A stretch of DNA of 64,000 bases from Fragum whitleyi (Eukaryota > Mollusca > Bivalvia > Cardiida > Cardiidae): NCBI GenBank assembly GCA_948146395.1, contig OX411548.1, positions 33,178,912 to 33,242,911 of the forward strand, read 5' to 3'. A program made the translations under genes and the position numbers. The notes under the pieces were generated by a model. The model saw only the letters and a program-made list of their open reading frames with translations. It ran no database searches and had not been told where the DNA came from. This document shows, piece after piece, positions 54,639 through 64,000 of the stretch. How positions within the stretch are numbered: position 1 is the stretch's first letter; every line of letters starts with the position of its first letter.

Positions 54639-56341
54639 AATGGAAACACTAACAAAGCCAAATCTACCTTATCTGACAAAATTTTATTCATCACTCTCCC
54701 TAACAGATGAAAGGGAGGGAACATGTAAGGCTTAAGTGATGACCATGTTAAAGAAAAAGCATCATTCCTCCAAGCACCTGGCTCGGGAAACCAAGTAACA
54801 AAAGTTTCAAGTTGTCTATTCAAACGCGAGGCAAAAAGATCTACCTCGGGCATAAAGAAATGGAAAATTAGTCTATCAAAAACTTCTTTTTTCAACATCC
54901 ACTCTGTTGAATCAGAGAAATCCCGGGAATAAAAATCCGCGGTACAATTATCGGATCCAGCTATATGAGTTGCAGAAATATAAATGCTTTTCTCAATGCA
55001 CCAGTTCCATATACTGATAGCCAAATTATCCATTTCTTCTGATACCATGCCGCCCATATCATTAATGTATGCAACAGCTGATGTATTATCACATTGAAAA
55101 GAAATATGAATGTCTTTCATGTTTGAAAAGGCTACTGTCAATGCCTTAAAAACTGCTAACAGTTCTAAATAATTGATTGAATGTAGAGCCTCAACTTGGG
55201 TCCATCTGCCATTTCCACACTCACTTGTAGAAACAACAAAAAATCCAAAACCCTCCAAAGAAGCATCAGTTCTACAAACAATATCAACTGACCTAGGTCT
55301 GATTGGCTTGCCATTCCTAGACACAACATTCTCAACCCACCATTTAATCTGGTCCTTGCATAAAACACTTAAATGGATCTTACTGTCAAAATTTGAATTG
55401 TGCTCATTTAGGGCCAAAACTTTGCATCTTTCCATATCCCTATAATGCAATGGTGCTTCTAGAACTGCGTAAAAAGCATTTACTACTAAGCCTATGAAGG
55501 AAGCTAAATCCCTTATGCACACACTATCTTGATCTAACAACCTCTGGGCTTTAGAAATGATTTTTTGTACTTTTTCCTCAGTGAGGAAAACCATGAAAAG
55601 AATTGAGTCCAAAACAAACCCAAAGAAAATAATTCTTTGAGAAGGAACAAAAACAGATTTTTTCTCATTAATCACAAAACCTAAAGATTTCAATGTATTG
55701 CATAGAGTTTGAGTGTTTTTAGAACACAAAGATGAAGACTGTTCCATATTTAGTGAATCATCAATATAGTATGCACAACGTAAGCCTATGTGTCTAAACC
55801 AAGCATAAATTGGCTTAAGAATCTTTGTAAAGATGCGGGGGGCTGAGCTGAGACCAAAAGGAAGACAAACATAGTGATGTAGGGTGTTGTTCCACAAGAA
55901 CTTAAGGAACTTTCTGCTAGATTCAGCAATAGGTATAGTAAAGTATGCATCCTGCAAATCTACTGATGTAAAAAAGTCCCCTTTCTGTACAAGTTGCAAA
56001 ACAATTGCGAAATGTTCCTGTTTGAAATGCTCATAATGAACAAATTTGTTCAAGTGTTTCAAATTAATAATAGGGCGGAATTTACCATTTGGCTTAGGAA
56101 CAACAAAAATATTAGAAATATATTGCCCTTGTTCCCAAGAAGACTTTACAATTGCTCCCTTATTTAAAAGCTCATTAACTTCGCTATCAACAACTTGTCT
56201 TTGCTCTTCAGGAAAATTAATTTCTTTGGGATAACTAGATTGAACAGGCAAACAATCAAACTCTATGCAATAACCTTGAACTGTTTGTAAAATCCAAGGA
56301 TCATTTGTAAATTTTTCCCATTCATGTATGAAATTTTTCAA
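54320..56341 (-). CDS. DIRS reverse transcriptase / RNase H / methyltransferase-like protein
   Basis: 673 residues. RT: motif A SVDLQDAYFTIPI (Asp128), motif B LPFGLSSAPRIF (160-171), and motif C YIDD (192-195). RNase H: RTDASLEGFG (Asp359), YLELLAVFKAL (Glu393), QCDNTSAVAYIN (Asp418) and SDNCTADFYSR (Asp469), so all four acidic residues are present. The segment after residue 498 (EVDLFASRLN, AWRNDAFSLTW, FPPFHLLGR) is the domain that in DIRS elements has been likened to Dam-type methyltransferases. The ORF starts 23 nt after the Gag stop in another frame and overlaps the recombinase ORF by 319 nt. It makes the element's DNA copy from RNA. No integrase or protease is present, as expected for DIRS. 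Confidence 0.95.
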   Translation of the reverse strand: MKNFIHEWEKFTNDPWILQTVQGYCIEFDCLPVQSSYPKEINFPEEQRQVVDSEVNELLNKGAIVKSSWEQGQYISNIFVVPKPNGKFRPIINLKHLNKFVHYEHFKQEHFAIVLQLVQKGDFFTSVDLQDAYFTIPIAESSRKFLKFLWNNTLHHYVCLPFGLSSAPRIFTKILKPIYAWFRHIGLRCAYYIDDSLNMEQSSSLCSKNTQTLCNTLKSLGFVINEKKSVFVPSQRIIFFGFVLDSILFMVFLTEEKVQKIISKAQRLLDQDSVCIRDLASFIGLVVNAFYAVLEAPLHYRDMERCKVLALNEHNSNFDSKIHLSVLCKDQIKWWVENVVSRNGKPIRPRSVDIVCRTDASLEGFGFFVVSTSECGNGRWTQVEALHSINYLELLAVFKALTVAFSNMKDIHISFQCDNTSAVAYINDMGGMVSEEMDNLAISIWNWCIEKSIYISATHIAGSDNCTADFYSRDFSDSTEWMLKKEVFDRLIFHFFMPEVDLFASRLNRQLETFVTWFPEPGAWRNDAFSLTWSSLKPYMFPPFHLLGRVMNKILSDKVDLALLVFPLWKLQPWFPLILANIVSFPVRLPRHRDLLTLAHNKQPHPLCKSLRLIAVVVSGNSSRHLLFQKKLQKLSSDHGVAEQGNNMTQPGKGGIFGVLGNISIPFHHLKIR

Positions 56342-56364
56342 TCGACCAACATTACTTACATTGG

Positions 56365-57564
56365 TTAGTTGTCGTTTGGGGCAGTACTAGTTGTTGAAGC
56401 AGTACGTGGTTTCCTGCCATAACCATAACCACCTCTCTGGGGATTACTACAAGTCTGGTTAGACTGTCCCCTACCATAGGGTTGATATCTGTATCGACCA
56501 CGACCACGCCAGTTTCCACGGCCTCTCATAGGTCTCTGTTCATAGTTGAACCTGTCTTTAGCTAAAGAAATACCAGCTTCACAATTTTTAATTTCTTTCA
56601 TGACATCATCCCCAAATAGATTGGTAGTAATAGGAACATTCACATTGCACAAATTGAAGTACTTTTTCTTCAAATTAGGTCGAATCAAATATCTCCTTCG
56701 GAGAGACAGATTATATTGTGTTTGTCCCATTAAAGTCAAAACATCACTCAACATTTGTTTTGCTTCTTTATTGGCAATGATGTGAGGCTTCAGAATTTCT
56801 GCCAATTTAATGACGGGTACCATGCCTGCAGCAACTAGATTTTGGATATCAACAAACGCACGGTCATAAGATCTAGCTCTTTTATCAAGAACTTTCCAAA
56901 CCTCATTATTAACAATGGGAGGAACAAGCTTATCACAATTTTCTGGAACCTTGTACTTAGAGACTAAGCCATCTGTATCAACCTGAGACGTACAAGAAGA
57001 ATTTATCAAAGAAGCCAAGGACTGAGCGATTGGTTTATCCTTTTCAACAGACTTAAGCTTAGGCAAACCCCATTCATCGTCGGTATCGGAATCATTATCG
57101 TTACCAAACAAAGCATCTATCAAATTGCCTTTGGCAGAATCATCACTAGCCATGCGTTTTCTAGGGGCAATATTTTCCTCATCCGATAATTGAATGTCAT
57201 TTGGATCTACTTCAACATGTATTTCAGGCATATTGACCATGTCAAAATTACTCTGGGGTTCAACAAGGCCCAGTTTCTCTCTTAATTTCTGAATGTCATT
57301 GGAGGACAAATTATTCAAGTCCACAGTGTTCTTTTTAGACTTTTTACAAATTTTCTTTTTCTTTTTGTCCTTGGGTCCTTTGCCCTTACTTGAACTCGGG
57401 ACAAGTTCATGTTGACCGGGATTCTCGGTCTCAACAGTCTCCTCCGCTGCTACCGGCGGAATACGATTTGAATCCCGTATTTCACTCGAGTCAAACCCCG
57501 AGAACTCTGACTGTTCATTATCAGAGATAGAAACTCTAAGGACATCGTCCTCAGCACTGCTCAT
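56365..57564 (-). CDS. DIRS Gag-like protein, 399 residues
   Basis: The first ORF of the DIRS element. The N-terminal third is acidic and Ser-rich with a lysine cluster at about residues 60-79. The middle (about 200-340) is a predicted helical core with PPIVNNEVWKVLDKRARSYD, of the kind found in DIRS ORF1 proteins. The C-terminus (about 347-390) is rich in RG and GYG (RGRGNWRGRGRYRYQPYGRG), a likely nucleic-acid-binding tail in place of zinc knuckles. By position and composition it packages the RNA. I know no catalytic role. The start is the first Met after a 5' UTR that carries three GGAC...GTCC motifs. A GTAAGT lies just after the stop. Confidence 0.85.
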   Translation of the reverse strand: MSSAEDDVLRVSISDNEQSEFSGFDSSEIRDSNRIPPVAAEETVETENPGQHELVPSSSKGKGPKDKKKKKICKKSKKNTVDLNNLSSNDIQKLREKLGLVEPQSNFDMVNMPEIHVEVDPNDIQLSDEENIAPRKRMASDDSAKGNLIDALFGNDNDSDTDDEWGLPKLKSVEKDKPIAQSLASLINSSCTSQVDTDGLVSKYKVPENCDKLVPPIVNNEVWKVLDKRARSYDRAFVDIQNLVAAGMVPVIKLAEILKPHIIANKEAKQMLSDVLTLMGQTQYNLSLRRRYLIRPNLKKKYFNLCNVNVPITTNLFGDDVMKEIKNCEAGISLAKDRFNYEQRPMRGRGNWRGRGRYRYQPYGRGQSNQTCSNPQRGGYGYGRKPRTASTTSTAPNDN

Positions 57565-57800
57565 GGTAACAAAATATGTAAAACAACTTACTTACCAAAA
57601 TAAAAATGGTCGGGACCACGTCCGCGACAGAGCAGTTCAGACGAAAAATTCGTCGCTGATTGTTGTTGAATAATAGGCAGGACTACGTCCGAGCCTTGAA
57701 TAATCTTTTCTTTTTCCAAAAATTACCAGGACTGCGTCCTTGGTATGAGAGAACGGTAATAGTTGCTTACCGATCTTACCACGGTGAGCGCCAGAACAAC
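57565..57800 (-). promoter_or_regulatory. DIRS 5' leader with three GGAC-GTCC motifs
   Basis: Read on the plus strand: ggaccacgtcc (57612), ggactacgtcc (about 57678) and ggactgcgtcc (about 57729), spaced about 50-65 nt. A GTAAGT donor-like site lies at 57595-57590. The role is unknown. Confidence 0.5.
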
Positions 57801-57907
57801 TATGAGACATGTGGATTCACCGACTTCCGGTTTAGGGCGGGTATAGACTAAATCACGGTGTGTTTTTAAATAGCGCGCGTCAGGACGACATGCTAGTGTA
57901 TACATGC
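57801..57907. repeat. DIRS inverted terminal repeat, 5' side
   Basis: An exact inverted copy of 53166-53272. On the minus strand it holds TATTTAAAAA (57872-57863), a TATA-like box about 300 nt before the Gag ATG. Promoter function is inferred. Confidence 0.95.
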
Positions 57908-59225
57908 GAAAGCCGAAGGCTTTGCGAAAATAATAGGCCCCACCTGACATGCCAATATTTATGGACTAATCAAAATTTCTTGATCAATTTAAGTAAATAG
58001 TCACCCAAGAAACATTCTTGTAAAGTTTCATTAAAATTGGCTGAGTGGTTCCGGAGGAGATATTGTTCAAAGATTTTGGCCACAATATAAGCCCCGCCCT
58101 GTCACGCCCAAATTTATAGGCCTATCAAAATTAAGCAAATATTTTTTTTGAAAAGAGACACTCAAGAAACATTCTGGTAAAGGTTCAATGAAATCAGATA
58201 AGTGGTTCAGGAGATAAAGTCATTTGAAAATTTCGGGCTCAAAATAGGCCTTTCCCTGCCACACCCATATTTTTAGTCCAATCAAAATTTCTTGAACAAT
58301 TTAAGTAAAAGGTCACCCAAGGAACATTCTGTTAAAGTTTCATTGAAATCAGCCCAGTGGTTCAGGAGTAGATGTGGTTCAAAGATTTCGGGCTCAAAAT
58401 AGCCCCGCCCTGCCACGCCCATATTTATGGACCAATCAAAATTTCTTGAACAATTTAAGTAAAGGGTTACCCAAGGAACATTCTGTTAAAGTTTCATTGA
58501 AATTGGCCCAGTGGTTCAGATGTCGTTCAAAGATTTCAGGCTCAAAATAAGCCCCGCCCTGCCACGCCCATATCAATGGGCTAATCAAAATTTCTTGGAC
58601 AATTTAAGTAAAGGGTCACCCAAGGAACATCCATGCCAAGTTGCATTGAAATCGGCCCAATGGTTTAGGAGGAGAAGATTTTTAAAGATTTCAAAGTGAT
58701 AAAATGCCACGCCCTACCACGCCCATATTTATGGGCCAATCAAAATTCTTTGAACAATTTAAGAAGGGGGCCACCCAAGGATCATTTCTACCAAGTTTTG
58801 TTAAAATCCACCCATTGGTTTGGGAGAAGATGTTTAAAGAAAAAGTTTACGCACGGACGGACGTACACACGCACAGACACACGCACGGACACTCCGCCAT
58901 GACAATAGCTCGCTGGCCTTCGGCCAGTGGAGCTAAAAATGAAGGAGGACACTAAATTACTAGTTTATGTGTATAAATCTGAAGGTCAAGGGCAGATAAT
59001 TATTGAACTTTTGAGGGGTATAACAAAAACATTTGTTTTGCAGGGGTATAAAAAGATCATCAATGATAAATGATAATAATAATTGTGTGTGTAAGACAAT
59101 GATGCCTCACTCACAGCAAATTTTTTGCCGATATGGTCGATATGGTCTAATGTATAAATAATGAACTTTTCAGATGGCCTTGGCTTTCTAAATAAGAAGA
59201 GGGCCATTGACTTTAGGCATCTAAG

Positions 59226-60207
59226 TACAGTTAAACTTCAGTAGCTCGAACACCTTGGGAACCTGAAAATTTGTTCGAGAGATCGGTTGTTCGAGCAATC
59301 CAAAAAACTATAAAGGTACCAGAAGATGGAAATGCGGTAGATCCGGTAATACATTGTATCCGAATATACATATACTTATAATGTTCTTCCAATTTCACGT
59401 TTAAATTCACTGGTTCTTAGGTTTCTAACGATTGGTCCACGGGATTTTTGTTTGAAAATGAATAAAAATAAAACGATGACATAACTTTCGACTACAGAGG
59501 TTTATTGTTGCATTCCCTTTGTTTACAAAAAAAGCTACCCGTTACGTACGCAGCCTCAATGGCAAGTGAAAATTAATTAAAGCCAAATTTAAACACCTTT
59601 CAAATGTTGAACTTTAAACGTTTGTCGAGTATATAAATTTACGTCAGTCTTTGAGAAAATGTAGATCTGTCTAAATTTAAAAAATCAGTTTCTACACGAG
59701 TCACTCGTTCGGACCCTTCTTGTCATACTTTCAAGCAGACGTTACGTATCTGTTAGTTTTTTGACATCGCTAAGTTAACTAGTCGCCGAAATATCAATAA
59801 GAGACAATATATAGTAATGAATGTTAAACAGCAGATGGCCAAACAACAACTTAATTCCATAAAATAAAACAGTGTAGTTTTCAGGGAATGTATAATTATG
59901 ATGCACGGTGCGTAATTGACAATAAGGTGTCAAAAAAGGATTACAAGTTGAAAAGTATGAAGATCGCTGAAATATGACATCTTGTTATTAGTGATAGACC
60001 CTTTGTTCGAATTTTCCCAGGTGAAATATAAAGCGTTTTTAACTTCGACTGAGTAATGTGTTGGAGAGTTCGACCGTCCTGCTGTACGAGTTTTCCGAGG
60101 TCGAACACTATGGATTATGAGTGAAATCTGCCGGGACTGAGATCCTTGTTCGAATTTTCCCTAGTGTTCGAGATTACCCCTGTTCGATAGACCGAAGTTT
60201 GACTGTA
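59226..60207. mobile_element. Non-autonomous pogo/Tigger-like DNA transposon
   Basis: TA flanks both ends (59226-59227 and 60206-60207). The tips cagttaaacttcagtagctc and ...cgaagtttgactg are inverted repeats. The sub-termini repeat gttcga/tcgaac many times. CAGT tips with TA duplication fit the Tc1/mariner group, pogo branch. No transposase ORF is seen, so it depends on another copy. Confidence 0.8.
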
Positions 60208-60665
60208 TCAAATTTGAGCATTGCATGATCTTATACATAGAGTATATTGTGAGTAATAGAGAAATTATCTTTGCTGAAGTCTACAGTTTGTTTCGCTTAA
60301 ATAGGGTTTTAAGCAACCTCTTGGAAAAAGAACTTAGTAGATCAATTTTTATCACATTATTAGGTTAACTTCTTTTCACTGTCACTGTATGTTCTAGCAG
60401 TTAAACATTGTTTGACTTCTGAACACAAGTTAATGACGTGGTGAATGGTCCCCCCACATTAGAAATATCTATAGAGCTTCCTAAATATTAGACAGAAATA
60501 TTTTTTTATATCAAATTTACCCTAAAACAAGGTTTTATAAAGAATTTCTCTACTACAAATTTGTATAATATATCAATGGCTCAGCATAAAACAGTTGTAA
60601 CTGGCAGTTACAACTGTTTTGCGCTGAGCAATCGATATCAGCCTGATCTGGTGATGGGATAAAAA

Positions 60666-62900
60666 ACAAGAGGACCCTGAGGGCCCTAAATCGCTCACCT
60701 GATATTTCAAGTAAATTATCATTAAGACTCCATTTCCTATGATATGGCATGAACCTTCCCATTTTTAACAGAGTTCATTCTTGTGACCTGGCAAACATTT
60801 TGATCAAGTTTCATGAAGATTGGACTATATTTGTGGCGTTTGGAGCTCTTACGAGAAAATTGTCATTAAGGCCCCTTTTCCCGTGATATGGCACGTATAC
60901 TTCCCATTTTCAAATGAGTTCACCCTCATGACATAACAAACATTCTGACAAAGTTTCATGATGATTGGACCATACTTGTGGCTTCTAGAGAGTAAACAAA
61001 AAAATTTTCATTAAGATGCCTTTTCCTGTGATATGGCACCGATCCTTCCCATTTTCAATAGACTTCATCCTCATGACCTAACAAACATTCTGACCAAGTT
61101 TCATGAAAATTGGACCATATTTGTGGCTTCTAGAGTCTAAACAAGAAATTTGTCATTAAGGCCCCTTTTCCGGTGATATTGCACAGATCCTTTCCATTTG
61201 AGCAATTTTGATAAGGGACCACCTAAGGAATATTTCTGCCAAGTTTGGTTGATTTAAACCCATAAGTTTAGGAGGAGATGTCGTTTAAAGATATTGTTGA
61301 CAAAATTGTCATTAAGGCGGCTTTTTCCGTGATATGGCATGGATCCTTCCCATTTTCAATAGACTCCATCCTCATGACCTAACAAACATTCTGATCAAGT
61401 TTGATGAAGATTGGACCATATTTGTTGCTTCTAGAGTGAAAACAAGAAAATTGTCATTAAGGCCCCTTTTCCCGTGATATGGCACGGATCCTTTTCATTT
61501 GAGCAATTTTTATAAGGGACCACCCAAGGTATATTTCTGCCAAGTCTGGTTGATTTTAACCCATAAGTTAAGGAGGAGATGTCGTTTAAAGATATTGTTG
61601 ACAAAATTGTCATTAAGGCGGCTTTTTCTGTGAGATGGCACCGATCCTTCCCATTTTCAATAGACTCCATCCTCATGACCTAACAAACATTCTGACAAAG
61701 TTTCATGAAGATTGGACCGTATTTGTGGCTTCTGGAGTGAAAACAAGAAATTTGTCATTAAGGCCCCTTTTCCGGTGATATTGCACAGATCCTTTCCATT
61801 TGAGCAATTTTGATAAGGGACCACCTAAGGAATATTTCTGCCAAGTTTGGTTGATTTAAACCCATAAGTTTAGGAGGAGATGTCGTTTAAAGATATTGTT
61901 GACAAAATTGTCATTAAGGCGCCTTTTTCCGTGATATGGCATGGATCCTTCCCATTTTCAATAGACTCCATCCTCATGACCTAACAAACATTCTGACCAA
62001 GTTTCATGAAGATTGGACCATATTTGTTGCTTCTAGAGTGAAAACAAGAAAATTGTCATTAAGGCCCCTTTTCCCGTGATATGGCACGGATCCTTTCCAT
62101 TTGAGCAATTTTTATAAGGGACCACCCAAGGTATATTTCTGCCAAGTCTGGTTGATTTTAACCCATAAGTTAAGGAGGAGATGTCGTTTAAAGATATTGT
62201 TGACAAAATTGTCATTAAGGCGGCTTTTTCTGTGAGATGGCACCGATCCTTCCCATTTTCAATAGACTCCATCCTCATGACCTAACAAACATTCTGACAA
62301 AGTTTCATGAAGATTGGACCGTATTTGTGGCTTCTGGAGTGAAAACAAGAAATTTGTCATTAAGGCCCCTTTTCCCGTGATATGGCACGGATCCTTTTCA
62401 TTTGAGCAATTTTGATAAGGGACCACCCAAGGTATATTTCTGCCAAGTCTGGTTGATTTTAACCAATAAGTTTAGGAGGAGATGTCGTTTAAAGATATTG
62501 TTGACAAAATTGTCATTAAGGCGCCTTTTTCTGTGAAATGGCACGGATCCTTCCCATTTTCAATAGACTTCATCCTCATGACCTAACAAACATTCTGACC
62601 AAGTTTCATGAAGATTGGACCATATTTGTGGCTTCTAGAGTGAAAACAAGAAATTTGTCATCAAGGCCCCTTTTCCTGTGATATGGCACGGATCCTTTCC
62701 ATTTGAGCAATTTTCATGAGGGACCACCCAAGGAATATTTCTGCCAAGTTTGGTTGATTTTGACCCATAAGTTTAGGAGGAGATGTCGCTTAAAGAAAAA
62801 GTTGACGCCGTGACGGACAGACGAACAGATGGACAGACGGACCCCGGACAACGATCGATCACAATAGCTCCCTTGAGCACTTCGTGCTCAGGTGAGCTAA
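60666..62900 (+). mobile_element. Large tandem-core element, AAGGCCCC core
   Basis: The head is acaagaggaccctgagggcc then aaatcgctcacctga. The core has units with attaaggccccttttcccgt, gatatggcacggatcctt, gggaccacccaagg and gaggagatgtcgtttaaaga. The tail is ggacagacgaacagatggac then the palindrome ctcccttgagcacttcgtgc / tcaggtgagct, ending CTAA. It is the same family as 22131-23117, but with added core segments and a recent 602-bp internal duplication (about 61140-61741 versus 61742-62343). Confidence 0.85.
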
Positions 62901-63739
62901 TAAGTTGACATTTTAACAAGGCATACCGAAGTAAAATTCAAAATAATAATATTTTTGTTCAACAATGACTGTAAGAGTCTCACAAGAGTCTTAAAACTAT
63001 AAATATTGGGTTTCACAACATTGGAATTTGTTTAAAATCCGGTCAAATATAACTGACAATAATACAGCCAGTCAGTCTGAGCCTTAAATGGAATAAAAGT
63101 AGGTCTGATCTTTCTGACCTCTTTTGTGCAAATAACATGACTAATCAAAAGTCCACTTCTATCAAAACATTTACCTGATTTCAAAAGGAATAAGATCTAG
63201 TGATAATTGTATGAAAAGGAGAATTTCTTGCAGGGAAATATTTATTGATCTATTATTCATTTTTCTTCTTAGGGAGAGGGATCATTCGGAACACCACTTG
63301 GCCAATCTCAGGATCGACCTCGGATGTACATATACAGACTATTTTAAAAAATTTCGGGAAAACCTTGGAAAAACTTAAATTGGCATTTGTCCTGGAAACT
63401 TTGAGTGAAAACATTCGACGTTGCCAACACTACTGGTTTAAGTCACTGTCGTGAAACCATCATATCCTTATATAAATATCTTTAGATTCTTAAATAACTG
63501 CTGAAAAATCTTAATTTTTGAGAATGATTCATCATTCTCAAAAATTTAAGATTTTTCAGCCATAATTTAATGTAAAAATATAAATCTAAAGGTAGCGCTG
63601 GTTGTTTCCGCGCTATTTTTTCTTTCTGCCTTACAAAATGTACAATTTTGTTACATATCCATCCTCCTTATATACATCTGAGGTCTGTTGCATGGTCAAG
63701 TGATGTTCCGAATGGGGGAGGGATTTGATTCTAAATAGA
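62901..63739. other. Non-coding stretch with a hairpin
   Basis: A hairpin lies at about 63501-63561: gctgaaaaatcttaattttt and gagaatga pair with tcattctc and aaaaatttaagatttttcag. The ORF at 63245-63454 shows no domain. Confidence 0.45.
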
Positions 63740-63857
63740 TAAAACGAGGACCATGATAATCCTTAATTGTTCACCTGACCTGCAACTTGAGCTTTAATCT
63801 GCAAAGCTTGTTTCACAATAGCTCACCTTGAGCACTACATTTTCAGGCGAGTTCTAA
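63740..63857 (+). repeat. Coreless relic of the AAGGCCCC-type element
   Basis: Head acgaggaccatgataatcct and gttcacctgac join almost directly to tail cacaatagctcaccttgagc and attttcaggcgagttct. The tandem core is missing. Confidence 0.6.
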
Positions 63858-64000
63858 AAAAAACTTACTTATCAGCAGAACGATAATTCATAATAATGCT
63901 GTTTTAAGCTTATTATATTTTTGCTTTGAGTTGCAGATTAATTTTCGTTCATAATGACTTATCATAAACAACCTATTTGTTAGCTAAAGTTCTCATATGA

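Larger units (their letters stand above)
53101..57934 (-). mobile_element. Complete DIRS-type tyrosine-recombinase retrotransposon
   Basis: The 4.8-kb element, in transcript order, has a 5' inverted repeat (57907-57801), a Gag-like ORF, an RT/RNase H/methyltransferase-like ORF, a tyrosine recombinase ORF, an internal complementary region (53481-53363) and a 3' inverted repeat (53272-53166). The trinucleotide AAT lies at both extremes. All three ORFs are free of stops and frameshifts. The class replicates through a cDNA circle and integrates by the recombinase rather than an integrase. Perfect repeats plus intact ORFs suggest a recent, possibly still mobile copy. Confidence 0.96.
53066..58937 (+). 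mobile_element. Tandem-core element, GCCCCGCCCTGCCACGCCC core, split by DIRS
   Basis: The left remnant is 53066-53103 and the right part is 57932-58937. The core has about five to six units of roughly 155 bp containing gccccgccctgccacgccca, aatcaaaatttcttgaacaa and gttcaaagatttcgggctca. The tail is an acgcacggacggacgtacac microsatellite, then tcgctggccttcggccag and gagctaaa. The DIRS element sits after ...gggctcaaaat. Confidence 0.85.

Noticed and set aside
54516..56234. Plus-strand ORFs opposite the DIRS genes
   Set aside because: Antisense shadows of the RT and recombinase ORFs, with no features of their own.
61431..62278. Two nearly identical 81-codon minus-strand ORFs
   Set aside because: They are the same non-coding repeat segment duplicated 602 bp apart inside a tandem-core element, not a gene pair.

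Overview
The window is AT-rich, intron-rich and repeat-dense animal DNA. It looks like a mollusc, most probably a bivalve. That placing is an inference from three things: a KANK-family gene with spliceosomal introns, a tRNA-derived SINE with a conserved V-type core like those described from molluscs, and many short non-autonomous elements with internal tandem cores and ACGG/ACAG-rich tails of the kind reported from bivalves. There is no bacterial-style gene organisation.

One host gene can be supported. It is a KANK gene (KN motif and ankyrin repeat protein) on the minus strand. Its coding exons run from the ATG at 41434 to a proposed stop at 9438. I assembled nine coding exons by hand: 41434-40957, 36969-33969, 28147-27923, 21426-21339, 19708-19559, 18908-18696, 17301-17101, 16144-16046 and 9491-9438. 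Every junction has GT/AG borders and compatible phase. The coding total is 4509 nt, or 1502 residues. The N-terminal half carries the talin-binding-type KN motif, a coiled coil and a long array of degenerate IG/QT repeats. The C-terminal half carries an acidic linker, the KANK pre-ankyrin helices and the ankyrin repeats. A broken partial copy of one ankyrin exon lies at about 18043-18180.

The second coding unit is a complete DIRS-type retrotransposon on the minus strand (53101-57934). It has three uninterrupted ORFs: Gag-like, RT/RNase H/methyltransferase-like, and tyrosine recombinase. It has perfect 107-bp inverted terminal repeats and an internal complementary region that joins the complements of both outer ends. 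It sits inside one copy of a tandem-cored repeat, so the pre-insertion site can be read from neighbouring copies.

The rest is mobile-element debris. It includes a hAT-type element with a perfect 8-bp target duplication (7641-8806), a pogo/Tigger-like element (59226-60207), two TTAA-flanked piggyBac-type MITE families, fold-back elements, three SINEs, a 47-bp minisatellite in a KANK intron, and a group of elements that share similar ends (ACAAGAG... and ...GAGCTAA) but have unrelated tandem cores. No convincing non-transposon gene was found upstream of the KANK start (41.5-64 kb) or in 1-9 kb. All boundaries are by eye.
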